A stretch of DNA of 64,000 nt from Fistularia commersonii (lineage: Eukaryota; Chordata; Actinopteri; Syngnathiformes; Fistulariidae): assembly GCA_037954325.1 (NCBI GenBank), contig JBBMNZ010000013.1, positions 9,420,501-9,484,500 on the forward strand. Reading direction: 5' to 3'. Both the position numbers and the translations under genes were made by a program. The notes under the pieces are model-generated. The model worked only from the letters and a program-made list of their open reading frames with translations, was not told the DNA's origin and ran no database searches. How positions within the stretch are numbered: the stretch's first letter is position 1; every line of letters starts with the position of its first letter. This document shows, piece by piece, positions 11,991 through 25,800 of this stretch.

Positions 11991-13693
11991 AGGGTATACA
12001 ATACGACCGTGATACATCCCATTGATCACAAACAACAAATACTTCATTTCCCTTACACATAGCAGAGAAACTTCAGATATCCATCCCTAGTCAACCAGAA
12101 TTTCTTTTCACTGTACCAAAATAGGACATTGTCATTAAGAACACCAAGGGTTTTAATGACAAAAGACAGAAATACAGCATTCTCAACATTCCACTGACAA
12201 TGCCAGTTCATTTATCATAGATCTGGATAATCATATCCATCATGGATGAGAAGCCCAATCTATCAGAGATTAGATCAGTCATCGCTTACCCGTATTGAAA
12301 AAGAGAATTCCGCATTGCAGGGGACATTTCGCATGAGACAATATCACTTTGTGACCAAAAGGATTTAATTTTCATGCATGAAATGGTATGATACTCATGT
12401 TTATTTAACGAAAAAACAATCTGATCCCTTTGCCCCAGTTTATTCATGCATAAATCTTTATCATTTCTAGACTGTGTGATTCACTGAAAAAAAAAAAACC
12501 TCAGTATTTCACTATTTTTCCCTCTAAAATGTTTCTTTGATTTGACCCATTATCCTTCTCAACATCAATGTGATACACAACGCCGTGCTCATATGCATAC
12601 TATGCATTTTAGAAGTCATCCCATTTTTTATAGAAAACCATTTTTTTGATCTTTTAATCATTCATACCATGATTCTTTTTTCTTTCCCCCATTATTCATA
12701 GAATATTTTTGGTCATCTGTATATTTTTAGTTGTGTTGGTTGGCTTTCATATAACACAAGCATTGCCTAAAGTGAAGGGAAGCTTAAGAGAGCTTGTCTT
12801 CCCTGAAAATGGCATGGGCTCCCTTTAAATCCTACTTATCATTTAGCTATTTCATGTCGCAGATTATACATCTTGATTGTATTTAAAAAGAGGTTCTGAA
12901 ATTAGTCGAAATATTACCAAAGTATTACATATTGTGTTTTTTGCTCTCATTAGACACAACAACATTAAAGTATTTCCAATTAACCCAACGTTGTGGCTGT
13001 GCTCAACTAGTCAAGCAATTCTAAAATCATTACCATGGACATTACAGTAATGAGATCTCCTGTTGAACTCTTCTGCACGGAGTTGGCACAGCCAACAGGT
13101 ATGTAGATGTGTTTTTTTTTTTTTTTTTGGTGGTTGTAAAAAAGTGAAGAGACAAGACTCCCTCTTTGTTTTGCAGTAGCCTACAGTCCAATTCAGTTTC
13201 AACATGGATATGATTTGTGTGTCCAGCACAGCCATTGAAAAGAAGGTCCTTCTGAATGTGATTGTGTAATTTGAACCTCACATGTAGGTTTGTTGTTTAG
13301 TGGAACTCGTAGTATTAAAATACATTACACACTGAGTATTGAATTATAGTCTTACAATTCTTGCTTCTTTTATTCTGTACTTTAATGTTTTCACCTACTT
13401 TGGAGTGAGAGGTATATTTCTTTATGAAGTCAGGAAATCAGTCTTAAGGAAGAGTTTTTATGACCATATTGTCTTGCCATTGGACACATTTTTTTCATGT
13501 TCTCAAACAGCACTGTTCATTTTCAATGCTGGATTTCAACATTTTGGGGTGTCTAAATAATTTCTTGTGCTCTGTTGTACATAAAATCAAAGTATTTGGG
13601 TTTTATTATTCATGGTTTTCTATTAGCTATGCTATTTTAAAGTAAATCAATTAACCATTATTCATTTTCTATTCATCTTCGACCTTTTCATAG
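11991..13693. other. 3' end of the upstream enox2 intron
   Basis: AT-rich sequence with poly-A/T runs at 12486-12498 and 13114-13128. No exon is visible before the acceptor at 13692-13693. The pyrimidine-rich stretch ending TTTTCATAG immediately precedes the first visible coding exon. Confidence 0.55.
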
Positions 13694-13900
13694 ATCTTCC
13701 TCCTCCAGCAACAAGGGAGCGTCCTCCAGGCTGTAAGACTGTGTTTGTTGGTGGTCTACCTGAGAATGCTACTGAGCAGCTCATCATGGAAGTATTTGGA
13801 CAATGTGGTGATATCACTGCTATACGCAAAAGCAAGAAGAACTTCTGCCATATAAGATTTGCTGAGGAGTTCACTGTCGATAAGGCGCTGTTCCTGTCTG
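13694..13900 (+). CDS. enox2: enox2 exon: RRM domain, first part
   Basis: This is the first visible exon. It starts two bases into a codon (phase needs one base from the previous exon; A would give Asn) and ends with one base of a Gly codon before GTAAGC. It encodes LPPPATRERPPGCKTVFVGG, the RNP2 strand, then CGDITAIRKSKKNFCHIRFA containing RNP1, ending ALFLSG. The RRM-like fold here is well conserved between ENOX paralogues. The acceptor is TTTTCATAG. Confidence 0.95.
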
Positions 13901-16858
13901 GTAAGCATTAACTGTCCTCAAACCTTTATGACTATGGGTGGATTAGGGCCAGTTAAAGAACTTGTCATGTAACAATCAATCATAAATTCTGGGTTATGGA
14001 AGAGGTTATTATGACCTCTGTTTAGTTTCAGAAATAAATCTTCCTGCCCCCCTTGGATATTTTTTCAGTGCTAGCACATTAGGATGCATATGAAAAAGCA
14101 ATTTTACTGCCTCAACTGATATCTGGATCTAAACATTTCATCCAGACTTTAGCCTGTGCAACGAGTTGAAATGTCAAGTTTAATGAGGCACATTTGTTGT
14201 TTTTTATAACAAAAGCTGAATACAAGAAAAAATTGGGGTATCATGGTTATGATGATCCAAGAAATTGACACCATGCCTAAGAAAAAAAGATTTGTAGCCT
14301 AATTTCCTATCATCAAACACAGCATTTTTGAATAATCTAAGCAGACACAACACTTTTTTCCTAGATTCAGTGTTAAATATCTGCCTACTCTGCATAAAGA
14401 TAAGGGTATTATATGGTATGAATGAAATAAAGGTCAATTCCAGTCTGCTTGTGCAAAGTCACTTAGTTAAGCAGTAAATAAGAAATAACAGAAGTAAAAC
14501 AAAAAGCATATCAAATTACTATATGACAGTTACATTATTCTGTAAAATACTGTGATAAGTTCTTTTAATATAGCAGCAATTCCAGCAGTGTGCCCTGCTC
14601 ATGTAAATTCAAGTGTTAATTTGTATATTTGAGTTTGACTGAGGACACCTATGATTAAGTTGGCCTTTATTTTTCAGTTGGGTGTGGGTGTGAGATCCAT
14701 ATATCTGCCTGTTGACAGATCTATGTAGTCCTCACATAAATAATACCCTGCATACACACATACAGCTCTTGCACAAAACAGACACAGCACATTGAGATCA
14801 CCTCAAGTAAAAATCTTAGATTGGGACCCTGATGCAGGGAGAAAAAAGGGAAGTTGACATCCCCAGAGGAGTAGTCATTTCTTTTCTTGTTTTTGCTGGC
14901 ATATACCAAGGCCCCATGTTTCTTCTGAAGACAGGGTAATCACACTGGCACATTACAGTTTTTGGTTAGAATAGCTCTTGACAGACAGGCCAACCCACAA
15001 TTGCTAATAGATTCATCTTTACAACCGATTTAATCAAAACATGACTTTACTTCAATTCCAAACCTGCCATCAATGAAGATTGAGTCGCGATAAGCAGGAT
15101 GTAGTGAGGAATGGAGGGGCTAATGAGGTATATTTTGGTCTCTCAGTGTCATGAGAGAAATAATGGTCCAATCTGAATGTCTTGAATACTGCCAACAAAA
15201 TTTTATAGCCATAGTTTGATAAGCAAAAATGGTAATGGAATAAAAGAAATATATGCCATGTGGTGAAGATGCTCTAATCATTTGCCTGGTTTGCAGAAAT
15301 GGTCAGATTTCCCATAAACAAGCCATGACTCTTGCACTTTATCTACTTTGACAGTATTATACGATGAGACAAATAAAAGTAAAAATAAGCCAAAAGCCAT
15401 CAGCCATGTAAGTTTGAGAATGAGAAACTTAATCATAGGGTTATCGTGACTCATTTTAAACATTTTAAGTCATGTGGAATGTGCCGTCGTCAAATCTTTT
15501 ACTAGCTGGAGTTGTTTTGTTTTTTGTATTTTTTTCCTTGAAGATTTTTCTCAGAGATGTCTGTTCAGATCTAACGGGTTGTGTGAGTTCGGTCCAAGTT
15601 TAGAGGATTTGTGATGTTAATTAGTGAGTTATTTTGCGGCAGTTAGATAGAACAGGGGTATTAAGGTGAGCATTGATATGTGTGTGACATTTGGGGAACC
15701 AAGGTATTAATCCAAGAGAGTTACCTGAGTAGGTATCAGCTAGGCTGTTGTAGGGCTAATGTGTAGGTTGCCTTAAACAAAAAAAAGAGATCCTTTTTTC
15801 ATCTGGCCTGAGGCCTGAACCAGTATTGCATGGTGCAGTTAATCTCTCCAGATGGACTACAGGTTGCTGATGGATCTGTGTGTGTGTGTGTGTTGATCAG
15901 TCATTATGGATCTTAGCACAGCACTGTACTGCATGTAGGCAAAAGGTTGTGTTGAAGACCCTGTCATCTGTTCACTTATGAACTCTCCAGTTTGACAAAG
16001 ATGGCTTCTTTGACTCCCCTCTTAACCCATCTGTTTTCTCTGTCCAGAGTGCGGACATTGCTATCTTCCAAGGAATGGACAGCTGAGTCCTGTCCTGATG
16101 AGGTGGCCCTCCTGTGTTGGGCCATCTATTTTTGAAAAAGGCTGTTATTACTCACTCGTAAAAGTCATAACAATCCTTATTGCACTTTACAAATTCAGGA
16201 CTGGAGAAGGTAACAGAAGGACAAGGTCTTCAGGAAGAAAAACTCAGTCCAGTTGCCACAACAAGATTTTACAATTGACCATGACCTGGATGAAGGAGAA
16301 CCTTCACAAAGTGGCATTTACTACAACCTCTTGTTAACAAAGATTATTAAATTATTGTCCAAGTCCAGTACACCAGAGAGCCCTAATTTGTGATTTTTAT
16401 TAAGAGATTTAGCAAACCAGGTATAACTTATAAATATTTGTTTGTGTTACCCTTAAGGCCATCCGTTTTAGGATAAGAATCAGCAACACCATGATCTTTA
16501 GGCTTCTTCAGTTCTACCAGACTGTGGTAGACTGAGTTTTCAGTATGTAATTGCTGGCGCAGAGGATTGTTCCAAGGTTAGATTGCTTGTTATATTAATG
16601 AGTGAGTTGTTTTTGCAAAAACTTGGCTGAATTGGGTTATTGTGTTAATGTAGGAGTTGTAACGGGAACAAAGGTATGAAATCCAACTTGCACAGCTAGT
16701 GTGTATGTTGTCCAAAACAAAAGAAACCTGTTAGATAACATGGGCTGACGTGGTGGTCGCCCATGGCTGCTTTTAGTTGTGGATCTCTCCGGGTGGTTTG
16801 CAGGTTGCCAACGGGAATTTGTTGATCTGACAGATCAATGACTATTCTGGCAGATCAA

Positions 16859-16891
<33 letters not shown>

Positions 16892-19800
16892 GCCAGATCC
16901 ATCTGAACCCTGCAAACCACCCGACGAGATCCACATCCAAAAACAGTCACAGTGGGACCCAAGAACCCTCTCGGATGAGAGGGGAATTGTCTTCAAGGAA
17001 AAATAGACAAGTTCAGTTGCCATGACAAGATTTGACAAAGGATTAATGTGGTCTTGACTTTCAGTGTCCCTTGTGCAGTTTGTCTTATGCACAATTTTTA
17101 TCTGTTTTGAGTATTAAAACTAAGTTTGGTTCCTTGAAAAATGAAGTGATAGTTTTCAAATTCTTTTAACAGCTCAAGGAAAAGGATACACTGTAAACAC
17201 AGCCTAAGCAGAGCAATCGCTACATTTTATTTTATGAATCACAGCATTTGCTTGTGTGCATCCGTCCTCTCTATAGGTTATCGCATTCGTTTGGGCTCCA
17301 GCACAGACAAAAAAGATTCTGGCCGTCTACATGTGGACTTCGCCCAGGCCAGAGATGACCTCTATGAGTGGGAGTGTCGCCAGCGCATGCTAGCAAGGGA
17401 GGAGCGCCACCGTCGCAAGTTAGAGGAGGATCGCCTCCGGCCACCTTCGCCTCCTCCCATTGTCCATTACTCAGAGCATGAGTGTAGTCAGCTAGGAGAT
17501 AAAATCAAAGGTGAGTGGACATATTTCCTCAACATACTAACATGGCACAACATATAAAGCATAAACCATTATATGCGTATGATCCATCCATCCCCCCATC
17601 ATCTACCACTTATCCGCTAAGCAATTAGGGTCCCGGGGATGCTTGAGCTGTTACCATGCGAGAGGCAGGGGAAACCCTGGACCGATCGCCGCTCAACTGC
17701 AGGGTCACATATTGAGACAAACAACCATTCACTCTCTCATTCCCACAATTTTTTTCCATTTAACCTCCGGCATGTAATTGGACTGTGGGAGGAAACTGAG
17801 GAACAAGGATGAAACCCAACAGACTCCACGCATGCAGAACTAGGGCCACTGTGCCACCCACACAGTGCACGATATAATAATTACTTCATAACAATCACTT
17901 GCTTGACACTCAAGGACACTTGAGTACTGGCTAATACACTTGCACAAAATTCAGATTTAAAAGAAATAATGAAAATAACAATATAAGTGACAATATATGT
18001 ATATATATTTATATATAGGGGCGGTCACGCTGATGCAGTGGTTACCACTTTCGCCAAACAACACAAAGGAAAAATTGGGAAAATTGCCGCAGATGTGCGA
18101 ATGAGATGTAGCCCTGCAATTGACTGGTGACCTGTCCAAGGTGTACCCCGCCTCTCGCCCAATGTTGCATTCAGGATAGGCTCCAGCATCCCCTGGAACC
18201 CTGAGTAGGATAAGTGGTAGACAATGGATAGCTGAAAATTGCCTCGCACAAACATGATAAACAGATTCTAACAAAGAATCAGAATTTGGAAACAATTGGA
18301 AGCATTCTGTTTGCACATTTGCTTATGATGGCTTATTTTCCACAACTTTTAATTGTCACATTCATAACAAGCAGTGAAAATAAAAAAGTTTGGCGGATAC
18401 ACTTAGTTGGGTCTTGTGTATCTTTGTAGGTTGGAGTGCATTGTTGGAGTCAGCAGATATGCAATCCACAAAATCAGTTCTTTGTAAGATAGCTGTACAC
18501 AGAAATGTGGTTTTACATTTGTGTGTGAGCAAAGGGCACCTAATGCAACGTTCACTTTACAGGAAAAGCTTTGTCTGCAGTGGGTAAAACTTACAGCGTA
18601 GTTTTTCACTAATTAATTGAGTCTAAAGTATGTCTCAAACAGATGTTACACAAAGGCTGTTGAACATGGTATATCTGTTTACTCCCCTTAGCTCTCACTT
18701 CTTTTTTCTTATCTTGTCTTTTCTCGTTTTCTCTTTCTTCTGTGAACTGCTGTACTTGCTCATCCATTCCATTATCCCCTCTCAACACCCTTTTCCCCTC
18801 CTCTCAGCTCCTTCCAGTTTCTAGCTGAGCACACTTGTTTCACTAATGAGCAATGACACTTCCAGGTTTCAGTCACTGTCTGATCTCGGAAATAGCTGTA
18901 ACTTTCTTTCTCTCAACTATCTGTGTCTATCTTTTTCAGTCCCCTCATCTTGGCCCTGGTGTACAGAACTCAAGTCATTTTTTTTGCTAATTATTTTCTG
19001 ATCATTTTCTGCTGTTGTTATGGGAATAAAAGTCCCCACCCTAAACTGTAGAATATGCCCTCTTAGACGGCAGCTTCACTTCTGTATTCTAAAATGTTTG
19101 TGACCAGACACATAAGGAATCATCTATGAATGTTTTACAGCATTTTTTGTTCGGTTTGCTTTTCATCTTTCAAGAGCATTGGTGAATTTCTTCCAGTGTA
19201 TATCACCTGTGTTGACTTAATCTTGTCTTAGTTTTATTTACTAAGTTACATTTATAGACTGAATTTTCATTTCAAGTTACCTGCAATTACTTAGATATAA
19301 TTTTGTCATTTTGGACTACAATTGTATTGTATTATAATTTTGATGGCTTTTACTATTGAGGCTTTAACTGTCTTTAAACTTGAAAAATTAAACTTAAAAT
19401 GAATTGAACTTGAAATCAATTAAACTTGAAAAATTTCAATGAAAAATTCTCACATGCTTTATGTAGGTTATTTACAGAACCTTACTCTCTCTGTTCTCAC
19501 CTTTTTGTCAGATGACAGCAAGTTTGCTGACGCAGTGCGTGTGCTCTTGACCTGGCTGGAGCGGGGAGAAGTCAATCGCAGGAATGCCAACAATTTCTAT
19601 TCCATGATCCAATCTTCTAACAGCCACATCAGGCGCCTAATGAGTGAAAAGAGTCAGCATGAGAAGGAGATGGAAGAGGCAAAAGAAAAGTTCAAGACTG
19701 CCCTGGCTGGCATACTGGCTCAGTGTGAGTCTTGATGTTTCACCTTACACAGATTTCATATTATGTAGTGTATACTGTGAAAAATCCAATAAATTGAAGA

Positions 19801-22800
19801 TAACTTCAGGATAAGTCAGACTGGAGAGGAACTCATGTGTAGTGCCCCTTGCTGTGTCATATATACAGTATACAGGAGGGGAAAATTAATAATTCCAGTC
19901 CATTCTCAGCCAACTTTTAGGCTCTTAATTTTCTTACTCATAGATCTGTACAATCTGCAAAAACGTACCCAAGGTCACATCGTAAGATAAAATCTGTCTT
20001 TGACAACCAAAGGCACTTGTATTGCAAGACGGATGTATCTGAAGTATTGAGTGCTGCAGATAGTAAGTGATATTTTTTTCACGGAAAAGTCATTAACAGT
20101 TCTTTGATGGACAGAGCATAATTAATAGTCTTACCAATGTAATCTTACTTCATGAAAGCTTGTTGTTGATGGCTTCAAGGTAAGTTGTTTGTTTTTCTTA
20201 TGTTATTGTTGAAAAGAAAGATTTGAAATTGCATCACTTTCTGTTGGTCATTAGTTGCTTTTTTCCGCATGAATATACAAAGAATGAGTATATCAATATT
20301 TTGCTAAAAAAGCACATCATGAAAATGGACATGTCTTATTGACTCTAGTAGATTCCTTCATACCACCTTGACCTTTCAACACTAGTGCTGAATGACAGCG
20401 TTTTCACAGTTGAGCACCACAAGAGACAATGAGATTATATTATTATGAATTTACTTGTCACATGACTTGAATGGGTAAAATTTCCACACCTCAATCTTGC
20501 GTGACCTACATCAATTAAACACTAAAATATGAACTGTGATTTATGACTTGACTTGACACTATAATTTTCCCCATAGTGACTTGAGACCTGTCATAAGAGA
20601 TTGAAATGAAGACTGACTCCCAACTATGATTAGTTGTTTAATTATGAGAGGTTTACAATATTTTCAGGACTTAGCTGATGTTTTTGTTGTACCAAAAAAG
20701 AAATAAAGGACCCAGGAAAAGATGTCATATAAATGAAAGTTTTAGTAACTGAAGAGCTAAGAATAGATATAAGATAACTATTTCATTTGATGACAGCATT
20801 TACTTCATTGGAAATCTGTTTTTATTTACTGGCCTTGCCAAATCCCGATTGCAAAATATCTAAAAATTGACATGAATTATGGGCTCATGAATAAGGGATA
20901 TTCCGGGAGAAAATAATTCAGGTGGCTCTCAGATGAAGACAGTAAGTAGCCAATGCATTCATTTAAGAGCTAATTTATATTGATAAAAGGTACAGTATAC
21001 TTATGCAGTCTACAATATTTTTGGCAGCTGCTTCTGTATTTCAAGGAGTGCCGCAATATCGCTCTAAATATTCTCTCTATATACATACCTTTTTGTTTCA
21101 CTTAATGTTTCTTCAATTTCAGAAATTAATTGATATATTTAAAAGTAATCCACATGTGGTTTATATGTTGTAATGTGTTATTGGATCAACTAAACGGACA
21201 GTTTGTTTGATATCAGAACTTATTCTATGTCATGACAGTATTAAAAGATGCAGAAAGGATTATGGTCCTGAAAGTCTCCACACATTTTGCTTTGCCTCCG
21301 CTATCGAGCTGTTCCATCAAATTACAGGGTTCTTGGAATATACTATTGATTCCTGCACTGTTCTCTCTCACCACTAAACAAACACAAGTACTCACTCAGC
21401 TGGTGGTCTTATTGACTCCCTTTGTACATGAGGACCTTTGGGATACACAGAGCACCCATACAGTACTCTGTGGCCCCCCCACATGACAGCTGATAGATTC
21501 CGGGGCTATTGCCTATTGAGAGTTATACCATCCCCAATCTATGTGAAATTGTATATCGTCTGATTCTTTGACACTCAGCTCATATCTATTACAATGCTTA
21601 TGGGTTAACTTATTCTGCTGTTCTCTTACGAACAGCTTTAGGCAATGTAAAAAATGGGAAGACAATGCTACTTTGTCAAGGTGACATTGAGCAACATGAA
21701 CTACCTGTTGAATTATTGTTGCCGTCTACTGACTATCAGCGTTGTCAGTTATTGTTGATATCTTTTTGTTGCTGTTGTCGTGAAATAAATTTTAAACAGG
21801 AATATGTATATTCTGTATCTGTATATTCTGGCATTCCTGTAGAGTTGTAACCTGGGCAAATTTGTGCGATCAGCTGATTGTTAATGTTGTATGACTAAGT
21901 GCTAACTTTGAACTTATATAGTGTTTAGCATGCTCAGAAGCATCAATATACCAGGGAATAATTGGACAGTGTAGCATATATTGAAATTGAGGTTGCATTT
22001 AGTATAACATAAACAGGGTCAAAGATTATAATTTTGGTTTTGCCAGTGAGGTCACAGATTGTCATTGTTGCTCAGTCATTTTCAAACAGGCAGAAACATC
22101 TTACCAAATTGCATGGTGAACTCAGACAAAAATAACTGAACTGCTGACAGCAATGAGGTGCAATTAGTATATCATGTTATTTGCATAACGCGGGAGACGG
22201 CATGATTTAATTTGGGTATTTCAGTTGCTTGTGAGAGCTCTGTAACCATCCAGCTGAAAGATGATGCATTGGCATCAGCAGGTAAGCCTGTCACACTTAA
22301 GAACATGTTCTCATGCGCGCACACACACACACTCACACAGACACGCACACACACGCTACTACTTTATAGCCCTAGTTGACTCCACTTTCTCAATCCTCTG
22401 CTCCCTCCCACCTGCCCTCTTTCTCTTTCTCTCCTTTTCTGGATGGTTTCTGGTCCTTCCCTGCATCCTGCCACAGTTGAGCAGATTGTGTCTGTATTCC
22501 AAGCTGCTTCCAAACAAAAGGCATGGGACCATTTCTCCAAAGCTCAGCGCAAGAACCTGGACATATGGCGCAAACAAGCAGAGGTTGGTACTCTTGACTT
22601 AAGCCCATTTTAACAAGGTTTTTGGAACTTTTTACCTCTTTACTCTAAACTTTTTTGTTTGTTTTTGCTATGGATATTTAAAACATCTGCCTTATACTCA
22701 GCGTGCACCAAGAACAGACTAAATAGGAATAATCAGAGAGAACAGTGCAGACTCCATCTAACAGTAAGTAGTCTGAATGTAGTCAAACTACAGATAACAG

Positions 22801-25800
22801 TTGCTGTGCCAAAATGGCAACTGAGTGATGCAAAAAGACCCACTGTATGTCGCAAACTCTGCCTTCCACAATCCACAATCCACAAAGGGTTTAAAATTTC
22901 TAGACAAGTGGTCAATCACTTTGGGTGTCCAGAACGCAGGTAAATCAGTCAAACTACCTCACAGTTCTGTAATTGTGTGGGTGACCATCTTATTAAAAAT
23001 GGATGTCAATTTTCAAATTTCCCAGCTTGTTTTTTCTTGTTTTATTTTTTGTCATCCTCTCCTTGATTAGAATATCTCTGCCACTTGAATGTTAAGTAGC
23101 ATAATGATAGTCTGTATGTTATTGAGAAGTCATGCAGCCCTTGGTCATATGGACTACAAAAGATATGCGTGATTGGTAAGTTTCATCACACCTCAATATG
23201 AAACACTTCATGAAAGCTTCCGCTTGTAGATTTCAATCTAGTCTTCAGCATATACAGGATGAAACAGATTTTACATAGCTGTTGCAAAACACCAATTTGT
23301 CCACATGGAACAACTTCGTTTGGAAGGTAGGTGTTGGAAAGTAAAATTGAGAATCAAATTAAAAGAATCTGATCTAAAACCACACTATTTTGTTGTAAAA
23401 TCTGCCAAACACTAAGATTTGACATACACATAAGGGCTGGTTTCAAGGTTGCTAAGCACATTCTTTGGAAGTAACTAAGTGGATGAAAAATCCATGCTAA
23501 TGTAGTAAATCCTTTAGCATACACCGAGAAGACCACTTCCTTGGCTTTGACCTTGTTGTCTCTCAGAAGCCAAGTTATCAGACAACAGCTTGGCTTGATT
23601 TATGTATTCTGTAGCAGGAGATCTTTGTCCTGTCCATTGAAAAATATCCAATGTCTTCTCTTTGAGGTCTTAAGTTGCCTTCAAAGTATCGTATGTTTTG
23701 TGTTACTGTCTATCTGCACAGTAAAGTGCTGTCCCATAAGTTTTTAATCATCTTGCGAAATCCAAGACGAGGTGAAAGCACTGAACACTTCCTAATTCAT
23801 TGTGTCAATTCTAGTATAACTCCTATCACTACTAAACAGCAGTGATCTAGTTCAGTTTTATTGCTCATATATTTAGCGTCCTGTGCCATGATTGACAGAA
23901 GATATGGAACGCTGCTGAAGTTTCTCTTTGCAAAGACAGTGGACAGAACTAAAAAGACTTTTTTAGATGTTTTGCTGACATCATCTGGGTTACGACATCA
24001 TCATAACCCAGAGGTTATGAAACAGCTTTTCAGTTTTGTGACTACTTGATTACTTTAAAAACTGGAGATGATAGACTAAGTGTAGATGTTTTGACTCTAA
24101 AATCATCAATGCTTTGTTTTGTTTAGTTTGTTCAACATATGAAGTTAAAGCTGAAAGCCTTTGCACCCAAACAGCTCTGGATTATGTTATTCATGTAGAT
24201 TGCCAATGTTGCAGAAACAGTTGAACAAAGATATTTTCACTATGTCAGGTTAGAAACATCTGTTAATTTTTTTGTGCATATGTTAAGCCCAAAATTCATC
24301 ATACTCCTGGCACATTTTGACTTGAAGTTAATGCTTATTCAACCAACACAGTTTTGTATTGGAAAATGAAACAGGCTTCCCGAAAAAGATAATAAGACAA
24401 TGTACATTGTTGGAGAAAATACATTCTTTACTTTTATTTCAATTTGAACAAAAGGTGGCATGCCCACAGTTATCCATTCAATTCCCAGCACAACCTGTGG
24501 GAAATGCTAAGGTTCTATACCATTCTATAGAAACCAAGCAGTTCAAATGTACCCTAGGCACCCTGATTCATTGGGAGCTGCTGTTTTAATCAACTCACCA
24601 TATCAGCAGTTCTCTGCAGTTCTTTCATGTACAGTCATGGGTCAGACAAAGGAGCTCACTGAGGACCTGTGGCTGCACATTATGGCTGCTCACAAGTCAT
24701 GAAAGGGCTATAAGGCCATATCTATATGTTCTGAAGTTCCAGTGGCTACAGTGCAAAGTATTACTAAAAACTACAAAGCATTCAGTACTATGAAAAGTCT
24801 CAGAGATGTGGTCAGGGGGATAGTGAGAGAGATGAAAAAGAATCCAAGGATCACCACCAAGGCCAATCTGGAGATTCTGGGGCCTGCTGGTGGTAATGTC
24901 TCAATCCAGACCGTCCAACAGACTCAGAACACATCTGAGTTCAATGGACACAGACCTTGGAGGATGCCACCTCCCCAGAAAAAAATCACACAAAAGCCCA
25001 CTTTGCCCTGGCTGAAGCTCATCTGATCCTCTGTTTTATGAAAAGATTAAAGAAAAATGAAAAAAGGAGACGATTTCAACCCAAGTAACACCGTCCCTAC
25101 TGTCAAACATGGTGATGGGAGCCCAATGTTTTGGAGATATTTTTAGCCATTCGCCCAGGGAACCTAATCAAAATATATGGCAAAATGAAGAAAATAAAAG
25201 GAACACATAAAGATTCTTAACGACATCATCAGGCAGTCAGCAGATCAACTTAGCCTTGGGCATCTTTGGACATTTCAGCATGACAATGAACAAAAAAAAA
25301 AAAACAAGAATTGGTGAAGAAACAGTTAGCGGACAAAAACATTAACATTTGCAGTTGCTGAGCCAAAATCCGGACTTTAATCCAACTGCAAAGCTGTGGA
25401 GGGAGCTAAGATCGGGGGTGATGGCAAGGAGACCCTCCAACCCGTGGGGTTGGAGCACATCACAAAAGATAGGCAAAAATACAAGTAGAGACATACAAAA
25501 GGCTGGTCAGCAATTTTAGGAAGCATTTGATTGCTGTAATAGCCAAAAGGCTTTTCTATTGATTATTGAGAAGGGTATGAATCATTTTGGGCATGCCACA
25601 TTTTGTTCAACAATAAATAAAAGTCAAAAAAAAAAAAAACAACCTGCAATAATACCTCTTGTACATTGTCTTATTATCTTTTGTCTTTTGTTTTCTAATA
25701 GAAAATAACTTGTTGGTTGAATAAAAGTCATTTTAAGTTTGAATTTAAGTAAGAATTACTTTTGGCTTGTATTTCGTTTTTATACTTAACATTTTATGAG

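Noticed and set aside
1..13693. Search for the missing N-terminal enox2 exon(s)
   Set aside because: I found no segment encoding the proline-rich stretch expected before LPPPATRERPPGCK with a suitable donor, so these exons are presumed left of the window.
22820..22945. Possible LINE scrap ending NHFGCPER
   Set aside because: Only one short block resembles a reverse transcriptase; too weak to call.
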